Origin: Gnetum montanum
Lineage: Eukaryota; Streptophyta; Gnetopsida; Gnetales; Gnetaceae
DNA: 64,000 nucleotides
NCBI GenBank assembly: GCA_015680685.1
Contig: MNCI01006577.1
Coordinates: forward strand, 5,358-69,357
Reading direction: 5' to 3'
The translations under genes and the position numbers were made by a program. Positions 32,168 to 43,423 of this stretch are shown here, one piece after another. The notes beneath the pieces are model-generated. The model was not told the origin of the DNA, made no database searches, and worked only from the letters and a program-made list of their open reading frames with translations. Each line of letters opens with the position of its first letter. Position 1 is the stretch's first letter.

Positions 32168-34520
32168 GGTATTGTTGGAGTTATGTGAACTATGAATTTG
32201 ATCTTTCCATACTTGAATGGTGTAAGTATATCCTAAAATGAATTAGCAACACAAATTTGCATGATCTGCACCATAGCTAAGAACATCAAGCTAGACTTAT
32301 TCCTAAAGAAAGTTCAAAAAATATCCTCCTGTGCGTGGTTGAACTTCTGGCTACTGGCCATTTCTCAGAACTCTTACGCCTACCTTCTCTTCGAGTGTAA
32401 GATAGTCCACAAGGTAGAAAATCACATTTCTAACTTCATCATTGATAATTTTTCATCAAGATGTCTTTCTTTTGATGAAATCAAAGTTCTAGGGTTTGAC
32501 CTTAAATTCATTCCTTGCCCACTTTCCATGGATCATGGTGCATTTCTCAAGAAATTCACTACCTTCACCAGACCTCTTCGACTATGAAACTTCTTTAATG
32601 ACAACGTAGATGAGGTAAACCAATCTCTTTTACCTTTTTTGGAAGCAATTTGTCTTACTAAGATGAAGTTATGTTTCTAAAGCAAGTGGAACCAACACCT
32701 AGAGACATCTATTCTTGATTGTCTCTTATCTCTCAAGGCTACTCTTTGTTCTTGAGATTTTTCTTGTAGGCCAACACTTCCTCGACATCTTCTTGGAGCT
32801 CTTTATAAACTCCAAAAAGATTAGAGCATTATGGTTTGTCCTGCTGAAAAAAATCTAGGTATTTGTGTTCTAGACTCTTGGTACTATTAAGAGGCTATTG
32901 GACAATTATTAGATTTAGACGTCTACCAACAAGTGGATGTCATTCCATGGAAAATCCTTCATTGTCAACTTTTCTCTATGATCAATCACTTTCCTTAGGT
33001 TTTTCTTGATTTTAAGGGTCCCCTTTTGAAAGTCTTTACTTTCTACTTAATCCCTAAAATCCATAAACCTATTCTTGTTGGTTTTCCTATTTGCTCGTAT
33101 TCAAGCTATTTGCTTGAACTAGCCTCCCGCCTACTCCACTACCTACTTTTCCCCATCTTGTGTTCTCAACTATACCATTTTTTAGACTCGTCAGCCTTGA
33201 TTTGTAACCTTCACTTTAGATTTCTACCTCAAAATGTGTGTTTTTTTTTCATCTTTGATGTAGAATCTCTTTATCTTAGCGTTCCCATGGATCGTGGCCT
33301 CATTGCTCTTCAAGTTATGGTTAAGTCATATTTTCATGATAACCATTTTGATCTGCAAGTCTATTACATCAATGCCTTCATGGAGCTTGCCTTTTTTATC
33401 CTTCAAGAGCATTTCTTGGAGTTCAACGGGGTCTTCTACAAACAGATTTGAGGCACCACCATGGGTAGCAACTTTATCATTGTCTACGCTTGCTTGTTTC
33501 TGTGTCACTTAGAGAAACAAATTTTCTCTACACTAGGCTCTAGTCATCTTCTATACTACAAAAGGTACATTGATGATGCCTTTGGCATTTGGAGTGGTTC
33601 ACCAGATTCTCTCTTCTAGCTACTTGATCAGTATGGTTCTTTCTATCCTACCATCAATATTACTTTTGCTATATCTAGCACCTTAGCCACCACTTTAGAA
33701 GTATCCTTTTTCAAGGGTTCTAACTTTGTCAACATTGGTATTCTATCTACCAAGTGTTATCAAAAACCCTTGAATGCTTATTAGTACATCCCTTTCTCCT
33801 CTTAGCATCCACACTATTAGAAGAAAGCTTTCATTGTTGCTAAGCTTAAATGATACCTTATCAGAGAATCTTTCCTCTGTGATCAACAATAGATTTGACA
33901 ACAACTCTATTAGAAACTTCACGCTCAAGGATATCCTTCTCAATTCTTGGTCCATTGCTTCAACTTTGTCCCTACCTCCTCTAGGTGGCATCTTCTTGAA
34001 TAGCTTCATCAAAGCCATGATGTTCACAATAGGAAATGGACCCCTCTTATCTTCAAATTGGACTTTAGTCCTTTCACTAAATCCTTGAACCTAAACCTTA
34101 TACTTACTCAGCTCTGCTAAAAATATCTGAGTCTCTAGAACATCATTCATGATGCAATCACTTACTAAAGGAATCCAAGAAAACTTCATTCTTTCCTTGT
34201 CAAGAATAAATTTAAGTGCAACGTTCCATTCCCATCTCAACTTGAACAAGTGGGGCCTACTTTAATTATTGCACCTAGTGGGTTTTAATTATCTTTGTAA
34301 GATGGGACACTATATATTCTCATCTTGCACTTGTTTCTCAAAGCACATTCCAGCATCGCTATTGTAAACATACTAAAGAGAGGTGAGACTCTCCAAAAAC
34401 GTTTTATGTAGTACCTTTGCTTCTATGTTTTGTTTCTTCCTATCTTTCTGTCTTTTCTTCAGTCACACAAGATCATACTTAAAATTTTAAGGACCCAAAA
34501 TTTAAAATTTTAAGTACCCT
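32168..34520 (+). mobile_element. Penelope-like retroelement (PLE), degenerate, left arm only
   Basis: This 2.35-kb segment is absent from the right-hand duplicate, where about 65 bp of unrelated sequence lies between the matching blocks (54797-54861). It encodes a Penelope-type RT (next entry). No GIY-YIG endonuclease motif is visible after the RT. The 3' end has an A/T-rich inverted repeat (cttaaaattttaag twice near 34480-34513). Ends are inferred from the comparison. I see no clear target duplication. Confidence 0.7.
32440..34240 (+). pseudogene. Penelope-like reverse transcriptase, decayed
   Basis: Domains in order: an N-terminal stretch VLGFDLKFIPCP near 32490, like the conserved block before PLE RTs; NLGICVLDSWYY near 32860; YLIPKIHK at about 33047-33067; FDVESLYLSVP near 33255; GTTMGSNF near 33450; YKRYIDDAFGIW with catalytic YIDD at 33566-33577; CYQKPLNAY near 33757 followed by IPFSS-x-HP. 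The last block is a PLE hallmark that does not occur in LTR or LINE RTs. NPRKLHSFLVKNKF near 34165 matches the C-terminal basic block. At least eight stops and several frameshifts. In plants such RTs are known mainly from conifers. Confidence 0.8.
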
Positions 34521-35720
34521 AAATTCTTACAAATATTAAAGAATATTATTATTTAGTCTTTTTAAAGATTGGAACAATTTTTGGTTCATAAATTATGAAC
34601 TTTTTAAATTAGCCTAGCTATATATTTAATATATATACCTATAATTTGGCCAAGAGAGTCTANTTCTCTCTCTAGGTTTATGTATGGAATATTATTTAGC
34701 GTTACCTATAACCTTTCCTTGATGGTTATTAATGAAATATTATTGGTTATTAACGAAACATTATTTAGCCTTACCGATCTCTAATTGTTAGTTGGCCTCT
34801 TGTCCAAAATCTTGGCCAAAACAAAATTGCTTATCTCAGACATCCAATATCTAAATAATCTTATTGAAAATAAATTGTTTAAATGGCATGTAATCTAATT
34901 TTAAAATTTAATGAAAAAGAAAATATTAAAATTTGAAACATGCGGCTAAAATGTGCCCTTCCAAGAAATTTGTGAGGAGACCCTAAGTTTTTATGATTGA
35001 GCATGGTATTGCCATGCTAGTAAAGTAGTGGGCAAAGTTATTTAAGTTGTTAATAATTTACATCTTCAATGAAATTCCTCCTTTTGGTTTCTGAAGCCTT
35101 AAAATGTAGTTAACAGTGAACACCATCAACCTTACCAATTATAATAAATCTTTAAACCTTTAAAAGAGAGCCAATGATATCATAATCATAAACACTTAAT
35201 AAACTCATAGAGACAATTTTATATATAGTAGGACTTTGCTACAAGGAAACACATAACATAGACAAAGTTCATGAGATATTAATTACATAACCATAAAATA
35301 TATCAAACTACCAATAAGCATACACTTATTAACCTACCAACACAATCTTAATAAAAGAACATACATACCAAAAATCTAAAAATATAGGATGTTATATCCT
35401 CAGAAGAAATTTCAGGATGAGAAGTGGGAAGAACTAACTAGGCACTAACATGATACCTTTGTTTGTCATAAAGCTGATGCTGACAATGATGTATGAAAAC
35501 ATCACCACATAATATGCGTGGAATATGCCTACAAGTCACACCCAACTCCCACCCGTTGATTTATCAACCATGACCAATTTGCAAGCTCCATTGCAAGATT
35601 CACTATCACTAACAACATGGGAATCTTTCTCAAAACCACTGCAAAACAGACTCTCATCTTTCTCATTTGCACCTCAAGTGCATTCTAACACAGCTTCCTA
35701 TTTATTTTTTATCTTTACCT
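34521..35720 (+). repeat. Inverted-duplication block d, left copy
   Basis: Reverse complement of 53098-54796, except that about 400 bp of the right copy (54258-54658) is missing exactly at the lone N at 34663. The 70-bp tandem duplication of the right copy (53356-53495) is single here. Non-coding except the ORF at 35525. Confidence 0.85.
34663..34663. other. Single ambiguous base at a junction
   Basis: gagagtcta-N-ttctctctctagg. The N falls where the right-hand copy carries about 400 extra bp flanked by tctc-type repeats. This suggests a collapsed or wrongly joined assembly point. Confidence 0.7.
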
Positions 35721-35734
35721 ATGGAGATTTGTGA
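35525..35734 (+). CDS. Unassigned short ORF, conserved start in both duplicate arms
   Basis: 70 codons from ATG 35525 (MPTSHTQLPPVDLSTMTNLQ). The right-arm copy on the minus strand (start near 53300) begins MPTNHTQLPPADVSAITNLQ, then a 7-bp duplication (cttgcaa) shifts the frame. I do not recognise a family, and the two copies do not agree on one long frame. It may be a relic of a first exon or chance. Confidence 0.25.
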   Translation: MPTSHTQLPPVDLSTMTNLQAPLQDSLSLTTWESFSKPLQNRLSSFSFAPQVHSNTASYLFFIFTYGDL

Positions 35735-37130
35735 TTCCCAAGCAAATTTGATGGGACATGGTATAAAATCTGCATTGGGTATGTAAATCATAATTTTTAT
35801 TACAATGGTGTCTCAATTTTCAATTTACAACCATAACATTCATTGCTGCTACTTGTTTTCCTCCATATACGCATTGTCCATTAAAATCTTTGCTATATTT
35901 TTCTCCAAATCGCGTCCAACACTGACATCAGACACTACTAATTGTATTTGTCACGTTGTTGTAGCTGCACCACGCTCAGGTCTGCTAATGCCTATCGCGC
36001 ACTATCGCCTCGGCATAGCTTGTTATGCATGCATTGTTGCCCAAGATCCCAAGAGAGAGAAAGTCAGCTGCTTATGTGCAGTTTGTGTGTGCCTACTGCT
36101 AGCAAGACTAATGCCCATCGTCTGCTACTGCGAGTATGGTCTGCCACGAGCGCCACCACACCACCCATAGGCAAAATGAACCTAAGAAGAGCAGGTCAAA
36201 TTTGTTGTCCTCTGGTGCCCCCTACACTTCTCCCTCTCACCATTTCAAGATCTTCTATTTTTTAGCACCTTGTGGGAGAGTTGCTGTCAACTGTTACCTC
36301 TACCATCATTACTCACGTCAATCAGCAGGCCCGCCACAAGTTGTCGTATCTATAGCCATGACCACAAGCACCACACGTAACGACCACCACCATGACTACC
36401 ATACGGTAAATTAAAACAACTGTCCACTTTCTTTATCAAAACAACAGGTTTCTTTCTTTATTTTCAAAACGGAAAGAACAAACACACATAGTTTTGGAGA
36501 GAGATATATTTGAGGACAACGGACACATACCACCAAAGCCTTTCTTTTCCAAACTGAAAATGGTCATTTGTGTATGTGGGTATATAAATATGGATTATTG
36601 TATTTTTTTCACGTCGTCCTTTTCTTTGCAGTGTGAGATTTGGCCCTTTTCATGTTTGCTTTTTTGGCTGCTTTTACTTTTGCAACGTTCGTTTTTAAGT
36701 TTTTAACCTTTTTTTGGCCTTTGGACGGTAAAAGAGGACTTATTGTGCTTTTTCGTTGCTTTTGGGATCACTTTTACCTTTATGCTTTCATGTTACTATT
36801 TCTCGTGTTTCTACATTAAAAGGATTGTGCGGTATAGGTCATCGACCCGGTTAGGGTTTGATTAATAGGCATGTGTGTAAGTGTTTTACTAGAAGATGGG
36901 CATCTAGGTTTTCCATTTCTAAAGTGTTTTCATGAATCATGATCATAAAATGTCAACAAAGATGATATTCATAATTTTTTTATTTTATTTCTTTTTTTAT
37001 ATATTTCAATAACTATTAAGTACATTTGTCTATAATTTTTAGTTGTTTTCTATTCCTTATTGAAATTCCATTTTGTTATTTTTAAATTTATCACTATTTT
37101 GTATTTTCAATTTTTACCCTAACTCTATTA
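35735..37130. other. Unique spacer, no gene recognised
   Basis: Sequence between the duplicate arm and the hAT relic. 35930-36400 is less AT-rich than its surroundings and holds overlapping open frames in several frames (35805-36170, 35942-36265, 36136-36414), none resembling a family. A TATA-like gggtatataaatatgg is at about 36580. Confidence 0.4.
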
Positions 37131-37266
37131 TTGTTTTGCATTTCTAGATTTATTGTATTAAATGACATTTTAGTGTTCAAGCCCTTACAACATTTTTCTA
37201 AAAGCTCTATGCTAGTAAAAAAAGAAAGAATAGATATGCTTAATCACAATAATTTGGGTAATTGGT

Positions 37267-37554
37267 NNNNNNNNNNNNNNNNNNNNNNNNNNNNNNNNNN
37301 NNNNNNNNNNNNNNNNNNNNNNNNNNNNNNNNNNNNNNNNNNNNNNNNNNNNNNNNNNNNNNNNNNNNNNNNNNNNNNNNNNNNNNNNNNNNNNNNNNNN
37401 NNNNNNNNNNNNNNNNNNNNNNNNNNNNNNNNNNNNNNNNNNNNNNNNNNNNNNNNNNNNNNNNNNNNNNNNNNNNNNNNNNNNNNNNNNNNNNNNNNNN
37501 NNNNNNNNNNNNNNNNNNNNNNNNNNNNNNNNNNNNNNNNNNNNNNNNNNNNNN
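37267..37554. other. Assembly gap (288 N)
   Basis: Lies in the N-terminal part of the hAT relic. Confidence 0.95.
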
Positions 37555-38217
37555 TTGCATGTAAATTTCCATATCATAATATTCAAAAAGTTATGTATGA
37601 CTACTTTCAAGCAAAGACTATGATAAAGAGAATTATTGTAAGTATTACAATAGAGGGGAGCAAGAATAAGACAAAGGATGTTGTACAGCCAGCAAAAAGA
37701 AAAGTGCTTAAACAAACAGAAATAAGTTGTCAAGTTGGAAAGGAAAAAAAAAAGAAAACAAAAACTGATATCGGTATTGCAAAAATGTTCTATTCAAATA
37801 TATTACCATTCAAACTTTCATGTACTCCTTCATTCAAAAAAGCATTTTGTTGTGCCATTGAAGTAGGTAATATTTTTAAATTTTAAATTATCATTTTTAT
37901 TTAAAATTATTAGTAAAATTAATATTTTTATATGGCAGGTTCATCTTATAGCCCTCCAACTAAAGATAAAATTAGAAATGATCTTCTTGATGATAGGTAT
38001 GAACTTGGCATGAAAAGGTTGGAGGAATGGAAACAATTTTGGCAACAAAGTGGTTGTTTTGTTATAATGGATGGATGTATTGATATTCGTCAACATCCAT
38101 TAATTAATATTATAATTAATTATCAACTTGGACCATTTTTTCTTAATGCTATAGATTGCTCCAATCATATAAAAAATGTTAATTTTTAAGCCAAATTATT
38201 AGAGACAACAATTGCAA

Positions 38218-38342
38218 CTATTCGTTTAAGCAACATTATTCAAATTATAAAAAATTCAGCTCTTATTTGTAGGTGTGCAAATATTCGTTTAAGCAACATT
38301 ATTCAAATTATAACAAATTCAGCTCCTATTTTTAGGTGTGCA
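38218..38342 (+). repeat. ~63-bp tandem duplication inside the hAT relic
   Basis: tattcgtttaagcaacattattc... to ...taggtgtgca appears at about 38218-38280 and again at 38281-38342 with a few substitutions. It disrupts the transposase frame, so it arose after or during loss of function. Confidence 0.85.
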
Positions 38343-40262
38343 GGAAAAATAATAGAAATGATTCATCCAAATATATTTGGACTCCTTGTTATGTTCATTC
38401 TCTAAATAATATACTTTGTGATATTGATACAATTGATTAGGTGAAAAAGCTTATTATAGATGCAAGAGATATACTAATTTTCATTTACAATCATCACAAT
38501 TCAAATTCTTTGTTCAGGGAATGTAGCAAGAATAAGATTTTTTCAAAAAGCTTATAGAAACAAGGTAATAGAATACAAAAATCTATATTGTGTGTTTTTA
38601 AGTGATTTGATTTATTAACGCTAAATTAATTATAAATTTTGTAAAACAAGTATGCTTCATATTTCATAATGTTGGAGAGAATGCAAGAGATACAAGAATC
38701 ATTACAAACAATGGTTATAACCAGCAAATGAAAGAACTGGGAGGAAGCCAACACAACTATGGAAAAGAGTGTTAGAGAAAAGATGTTATTAGATGAGTGG
38801 TGGAAATAAGTGAAGTAAGAAATAATTTATTTAAAATATAATTCTTTATTTATTTATATTATTTTCATCTTTATATTTTATTAAAAATAAGTATTTGTTA
38901 TACTATAGGAGGATTGTTAGCATGCTGCGACCTATTGTTGACTTCATTTGTTATGCTGATATAGATACACCTGCATTAGGATAAATTTATGTAATTTATG
39001 AAAATATGTTAACAAAAATTAAAAGAAGAGTTCTAGAAATGGATAGCTCTCTTGATTTTTATAATGCTTGGTTACTTCCATTGATTCTAAAAAGATGGAA
39101 TGTTAGAAATGCCCCATTGCATATGGCTGCATATGCATTAAATATTAACTGGCATTCTTCAAAACATAGAGATAAAAATCCAACAAGGCCTTATGGTGAT
39201 TTTGATGTAAGAACAGGTTTTTTAGAATATGTTAAATGGTTATATTTATCTTGTGAGGCTAGCTTAATTAGAAAGGAATGACTTCAATTTACTAAAGGAC
39301 ATACAAAAGCATTTAAATGTGAAGATGCTATACTTGATATGGATGGAATAGCTTAAGAAGATCCAGCTAGATGGTGGAGTTTACATGGCAGAGATACTCT
39401 TCGAATTCGAACTTTAGCAGTAAAGCTTCTTTCTCAGGTAATATGATCAATTTTTCATTAAACATATAACAAATATAAATACATATTAATTTCCTTAATA
39501 AATTTATGAATTTGATGTTTGAAAACTTGAAATAGTGATGTTTTATATATCATTATGCATTCTCTAAACACCATGATTAGTAGGCTATCAGGTCTGAGGC
39601 TTTAAATGAGTTTGTTTGTTGATGAAGTTTTAAATGATTTATAAAATGAATCTTTTAGCAATGCAAAAATTCAATTATGTTTTTATCATTTATGTAGGTT
39701 GCATCTTCTTTTGCTACTAAAAGAAATTGGTCAACATATTCTTTCATTCATCGGATCAAAAGAAATAGTCTTACTTCAAAAATAGTTGAAAAATTAGTGT
39801 ATGTTCATAGCATGATTAAATTGGAAAAAAGAAAGGAAATAAAATATAGGCAATCACCTATTCTTTGTTGGGATGTTAATCTAGAAGATGATGATGTTCC
39901 AATAGTTGATGATAGAGAAAGTTATTCTACTGACTTAGTTCATGTTCCTAGAGCAATGAATCTTAATATTGATGATTTAATTCTTGATGAAGATGATTAC
40001 CATGCAAATGATATTAATGACATAGAACAAAATGAAGAAGGTTTTACAAATTTACTCTTTAGAGTAGAGTAAGGAGAAAATGTAGGCTAAAAATTATAAT
40101 TTGAACAATGTGATAGCTTCTAAACTTTGGCAAGAAACTCTTTTGTGATTTAAAAATAGATAGATAATTTTGTAACATTATCATATATATAAATATATGA
40201 TAATGCTAAAATATTTTATAACAAACATGAAACTCAATACTTAATGTTTCATTGTAATCTTT

Positions 40263-41174
40263 TGATGAAGTGCTCATTAGCCGATATGTTGACTGGGACA
40301 CGTATACGGAGCCCCGTATACACGATCGCATTGACGTGGCCCCATCGACACACCTGTCCATGTGTTTACATGGCCTTGTTTATGCAGAGTTTGTCTCTAG
40401 CTATAAATAAGTGTGCACTCGCCACACTTAGGCATCTTTTTGCATAGTTGTAATCAAGCTCTTGCAATTTGTTCCCGCAAGAGTTTGAATATTTTCCAAG
40501 TGCCCCTAGCAGGTATGAGAAAGGTGTCCAGCTCTTTATTTGAGCACTAATGTGCCTGAGCCCATTGGCATGATCGACAATAAAGATGCGCTTTTGAAGC
40601 ATTCCTTGCAACATTCCTTGCAGCATTTGGATTTAATCATTTAAGCAATTAAATAGTTTAACATTTCCATGCTTTAATAATTTCTTAAGTCTTCATTATT
40701 ATCAATTTACCGCTATTACTCTTTTATATATTTTGTAAAAACCATAAGTATGACCATCTCGAACGTAAACCCAACACTTGGCAACCTAGTGATGCTTAAC
40801 GTCTAGTAACCCAGTAGTGGTTAGGGGATGCTTAGGATGTGCACGAAAGATGGGATCAGTTGCTTATGCTAGGGAGAGTTAAGAGATAGAATAGAACAAT
40901 TATAGATTACGCAACATTCCATTTCTTACATTTCAAGAATTAGATTTTAGAAGATAAAGAGAAAATCAATAAAAATCATTTGCCTCAATCTCACTTAACC
41001 ATCGCATTAGAACATCACAAGTGAGGTTGCGAAGACAATGGCCGTTCTAACATAAGGTTTTACTGGCTAGAGTTTGGTGTATGAAAGTGATTACAGTCTA
41101 TGAAATTTTACCAAGTCATGTGTGAACACCCATGATTCATATGGTTGGGAGTAGGGGTACCTCGCCGTTCATCA
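40263..41174 (+). repeat. E7 5' LTR
   Basis: 912 bp, TGATGAAG... to ...TTCATCA, followed one base later by a tRNA-Asp-type primer site. U3 carries a hairpin GTATACGG-agcc-CCGTATAC at 40302-40321. TATA box TATAAATA at 40402-40409; AATAAA at 40579-40584. The R/U5 body is related to E4 (gtaacccagtagtggttaggggatgc-type block). Confidence 0.85.
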
Positions 41175-41175
41175 T

Positions 41176-41193
41176 TGGTGTCGTTGCCGAGGA
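41176..41193 (+). promoter_or_regulatory. E7 primer-binding site, tRNA-Asp type
   Basis: TGGTGTCGTTGCCGAGGA, the closest match in the window to the Athila/Tat tRNA-Asp site. Confidence 0.85.
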
Positions 41194-41338
41194 CTGTTAG
41201 TCTTACATGTGCTATCTAGCCTTAGTAAAATTATCATTCACCTTGTTGGAACGAACCCAGAATAGTAAAATCTACACACATTAGGTGATCTAAGTAAAGA
41301 GTAAGGCACACCAGTTAGTGGATTATCTAACATCTAGA

Positions 41339-42630
41339 ATGTCTTCTTCTCATAGGCAAGATGAATCCAACCCACCAGTGTCGTAGGAATGTTGGGTGGT
41401 GTACACGCATCTAGATGAATATGTTCCTGACTTCATCTTTATCCTACATCAAGATGAGCATCTACACTAGTGGGACATGGAAGGTAACATCATATTACCT
41501 CCTGACTGATCGACTCTTGAAATGCTACTTCAAAATCTTACCAGACTAGACATTCAGGACCATGGTGTGGAGTACATAATGGAGGATCATGACTACTGGG
41601 ACTATCATGCAACTGAGGCACAACATGTATGAGATAGGCAACATGCAGAATGACCTGAACACATGAAGGGAAAATAGTTCAGTAATCCCTTATTATTGTA
41701 AGAATTGCATGATAATGAGGAACCTATTTTTCACGATTCCCATTCAGCCGAACCTCCTTCGATACATCAGATCATTTAGTCCATCATTCAAAGTAAGTAA
41801 TCAAGTGACCGAGAACCCCAACATGATGGGGGGTTGTGCAGAAAAGATGGTGGAAAAGGCAAGGATGGACGTGAAGATCGGGGTCATCATTAGAGTAGAG
41901 GTGAAGATCGACACTGGGGTAGTGGTGATTCCCCTCCCTATTCTCCATCCTCTCGCTCCACTCTATCTTCATCCAGTTTTGATTCTGATCGTAACTATGG
42001 TAGAAAGGATTAGGGTGATGGTGATCGTAAGGACTAAAGGGAATGATGTGAGGAAAGGCGTGACCAGTCACGTGAGTCTCATCGTCAAGAAAGGAGAGGT
42101 AGCTAGAATCGTCACAGACATCATGGCCATTAATAGGACTATGACTCGGATGAACCGTTGTTGGCTACTCAAAGTATGCTTAATATAGCCGAGGCAGTTC
42201 AAATACTCAATAGACACTTAAAAGATAGTTGGATCAAGTGCATTAACATGAAAAACATCCCTAAATTTGAAGGGGGATATAATTGTGATCCACAGACTCA
42301 CTTACAAGCATTTCATGATGCTTGCACCCTGCAAAACATAGATAATTATTGGCAAAAACTTAAGTTGTTTCCTCACACACTAATCAAAGAAGTGGAAAGC
42401 TGGTACCAGTCTTTGGAGCTGGAACCAATCAAGAGATGGAGTACGATGCTAGAAATTTTCAATGACAAGTATCAAACCTACTCCAGAGTGGCTAACCTGA
42501 GATGACATATCCAATGATGGAAACAAGGTGGTCATGAACCCTTGGATGCAACTATGAGCAGATACTACTTATTGTTACATCGGTACCCTAGTCATGGCTA
42601 CTCTCAGTGGGAACAGCTCTGCCAACTATG
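41339..42630 (+). pseudogene. gag: E7 gag, truncated
   Basis: ATG 41339 (MSSSHRQDESNPPVS). N-terminal domain with DFIFILHQDE and EGNIILPPD near 41430-41510; a linker rich in Arg/Asp/Ser; then the Retrotrans_gag core, open from 42158 (MKNIPKFEGGYNCDPQTHLQ, KLKLFPHTLIKEVESWYQSL, STMLEIFNDKYQTYSRVANL). The match ends at about 42630 after HGYSQWEQL. Minus-strand E6 sequence abuts there, so the rest of E7 is lost. Confidence 0.8.
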
Positions 42631-43423
42631 AGAGTACCATAACAACAAGGCATTTTATTCAAGGGAGAAGTGATTTTTGTTTTGTGGCACTTTTCTTTTC
42701 ATTTTTCTTTTTCTTTTTCTTTTTTTTTTTTTAATTGCTTAATCTAGAGAAGCTACCAACCTTTAGGCATGGGTGCATGTCTTTCTAGTGGGACCCCCTA
42801 GAACAAGATTGGATTTTTGAGTGCTCTTTTGATTACTCTTACTCCCATTTTTCATTAGATCTACAAGGATCTTAGTACAACCACGTTGCATGGAAACTCC
42901 CATAGATGTCACCAAAGAGAATCTGCAAGTTTCCTTGATGTCACACCCTAATCATTCTTGCTTGGTCCATCCTTCTTCATTCTGGGTATAATGAACACAA
43001 AATTAATTTTAAGTTTTAAGAATGTCAAGAATATCACTGTACCCTCAAACAGAACCTCTTATTTGTAGAGTGGATGAGTGGGTGTAGTGGGCTCACTGTC
43101 CAAATAATTGATTGCTTGAGACTCGATAACATAGAACACACCTCAACCAACAATCCACATGAGTGTTTTATTCGTAGATGAGATTACTTACAAAAGCGTA
43201 AAAAGATAAAAAGACAAAATGAGAAAATAAGAAATTGAAAACTAGAAAACTGGAAAAAAAAGTTGTAAAATTAAAGAAAATAAAAAGTGGTTATTAATCC
43301 TGCTTGTTACTAGAATGGGGGATATCCCCCATAACTAAATGGTTGAGGATGGCAAGGATTAATAAATGGAAGATGAGGATCCTTGCATGTTGAAAATATT
43401 AGGACCCAGTCATACTTACCCCA
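42631..43423 (-). other. E6 3' untranslated region, truncated
   Basis: Non-coding. A pyrimidine-rich run (ctttttcttttt...) at 42695-42733. The acatgcacccatgcctaaagg-like block near 42760 matches those near 17390 and 46320. Follows the gag stop directly. Confidence 0.7.

Larger units (their letters stand above)
37131..40071 (+). pseudogene. hAT-family transposase (DUF659 type), multi-exon, decayed, with N gap
   Basis: Plant hAT transposase. Exons and introns are visible. The first exon (partly N) ends IAKMFYSNILPFKLSCTP...EVG. Intron 37867-37938 (GT..AG, 72 bp). An exon with the DUF659 block (GCFVIMDGCIDIRQHPLINI) stops at 38187. WTPCYVHSLNNILCDID near 38380 is the Cys-His metal block. Intron 38565-38650, then ASYFIMLERMQEIQ. 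Intron 38815-38908, then MLRPIVDFICYAD and NAPLHMAAYALN. DPARWWSLHG near 39360. Intron 39438-39697, then KRNWSTYSFIHRIKRN, the C-terminal dimerisation block. It ends at 40071 with an acidic tail. In-frame stops and a ~63-bp tandem duplication inactivate it. The BED finger would lie in the gap. No terminal inverted repeats were found. Confidence 0.85.

Noticed and set aside
35805-36414. Overlapping frames as a host gene
   Set aside because: Three frames overlap without a recognisable domain or consistent splice structure; kept only as an uncharacterised spacer.
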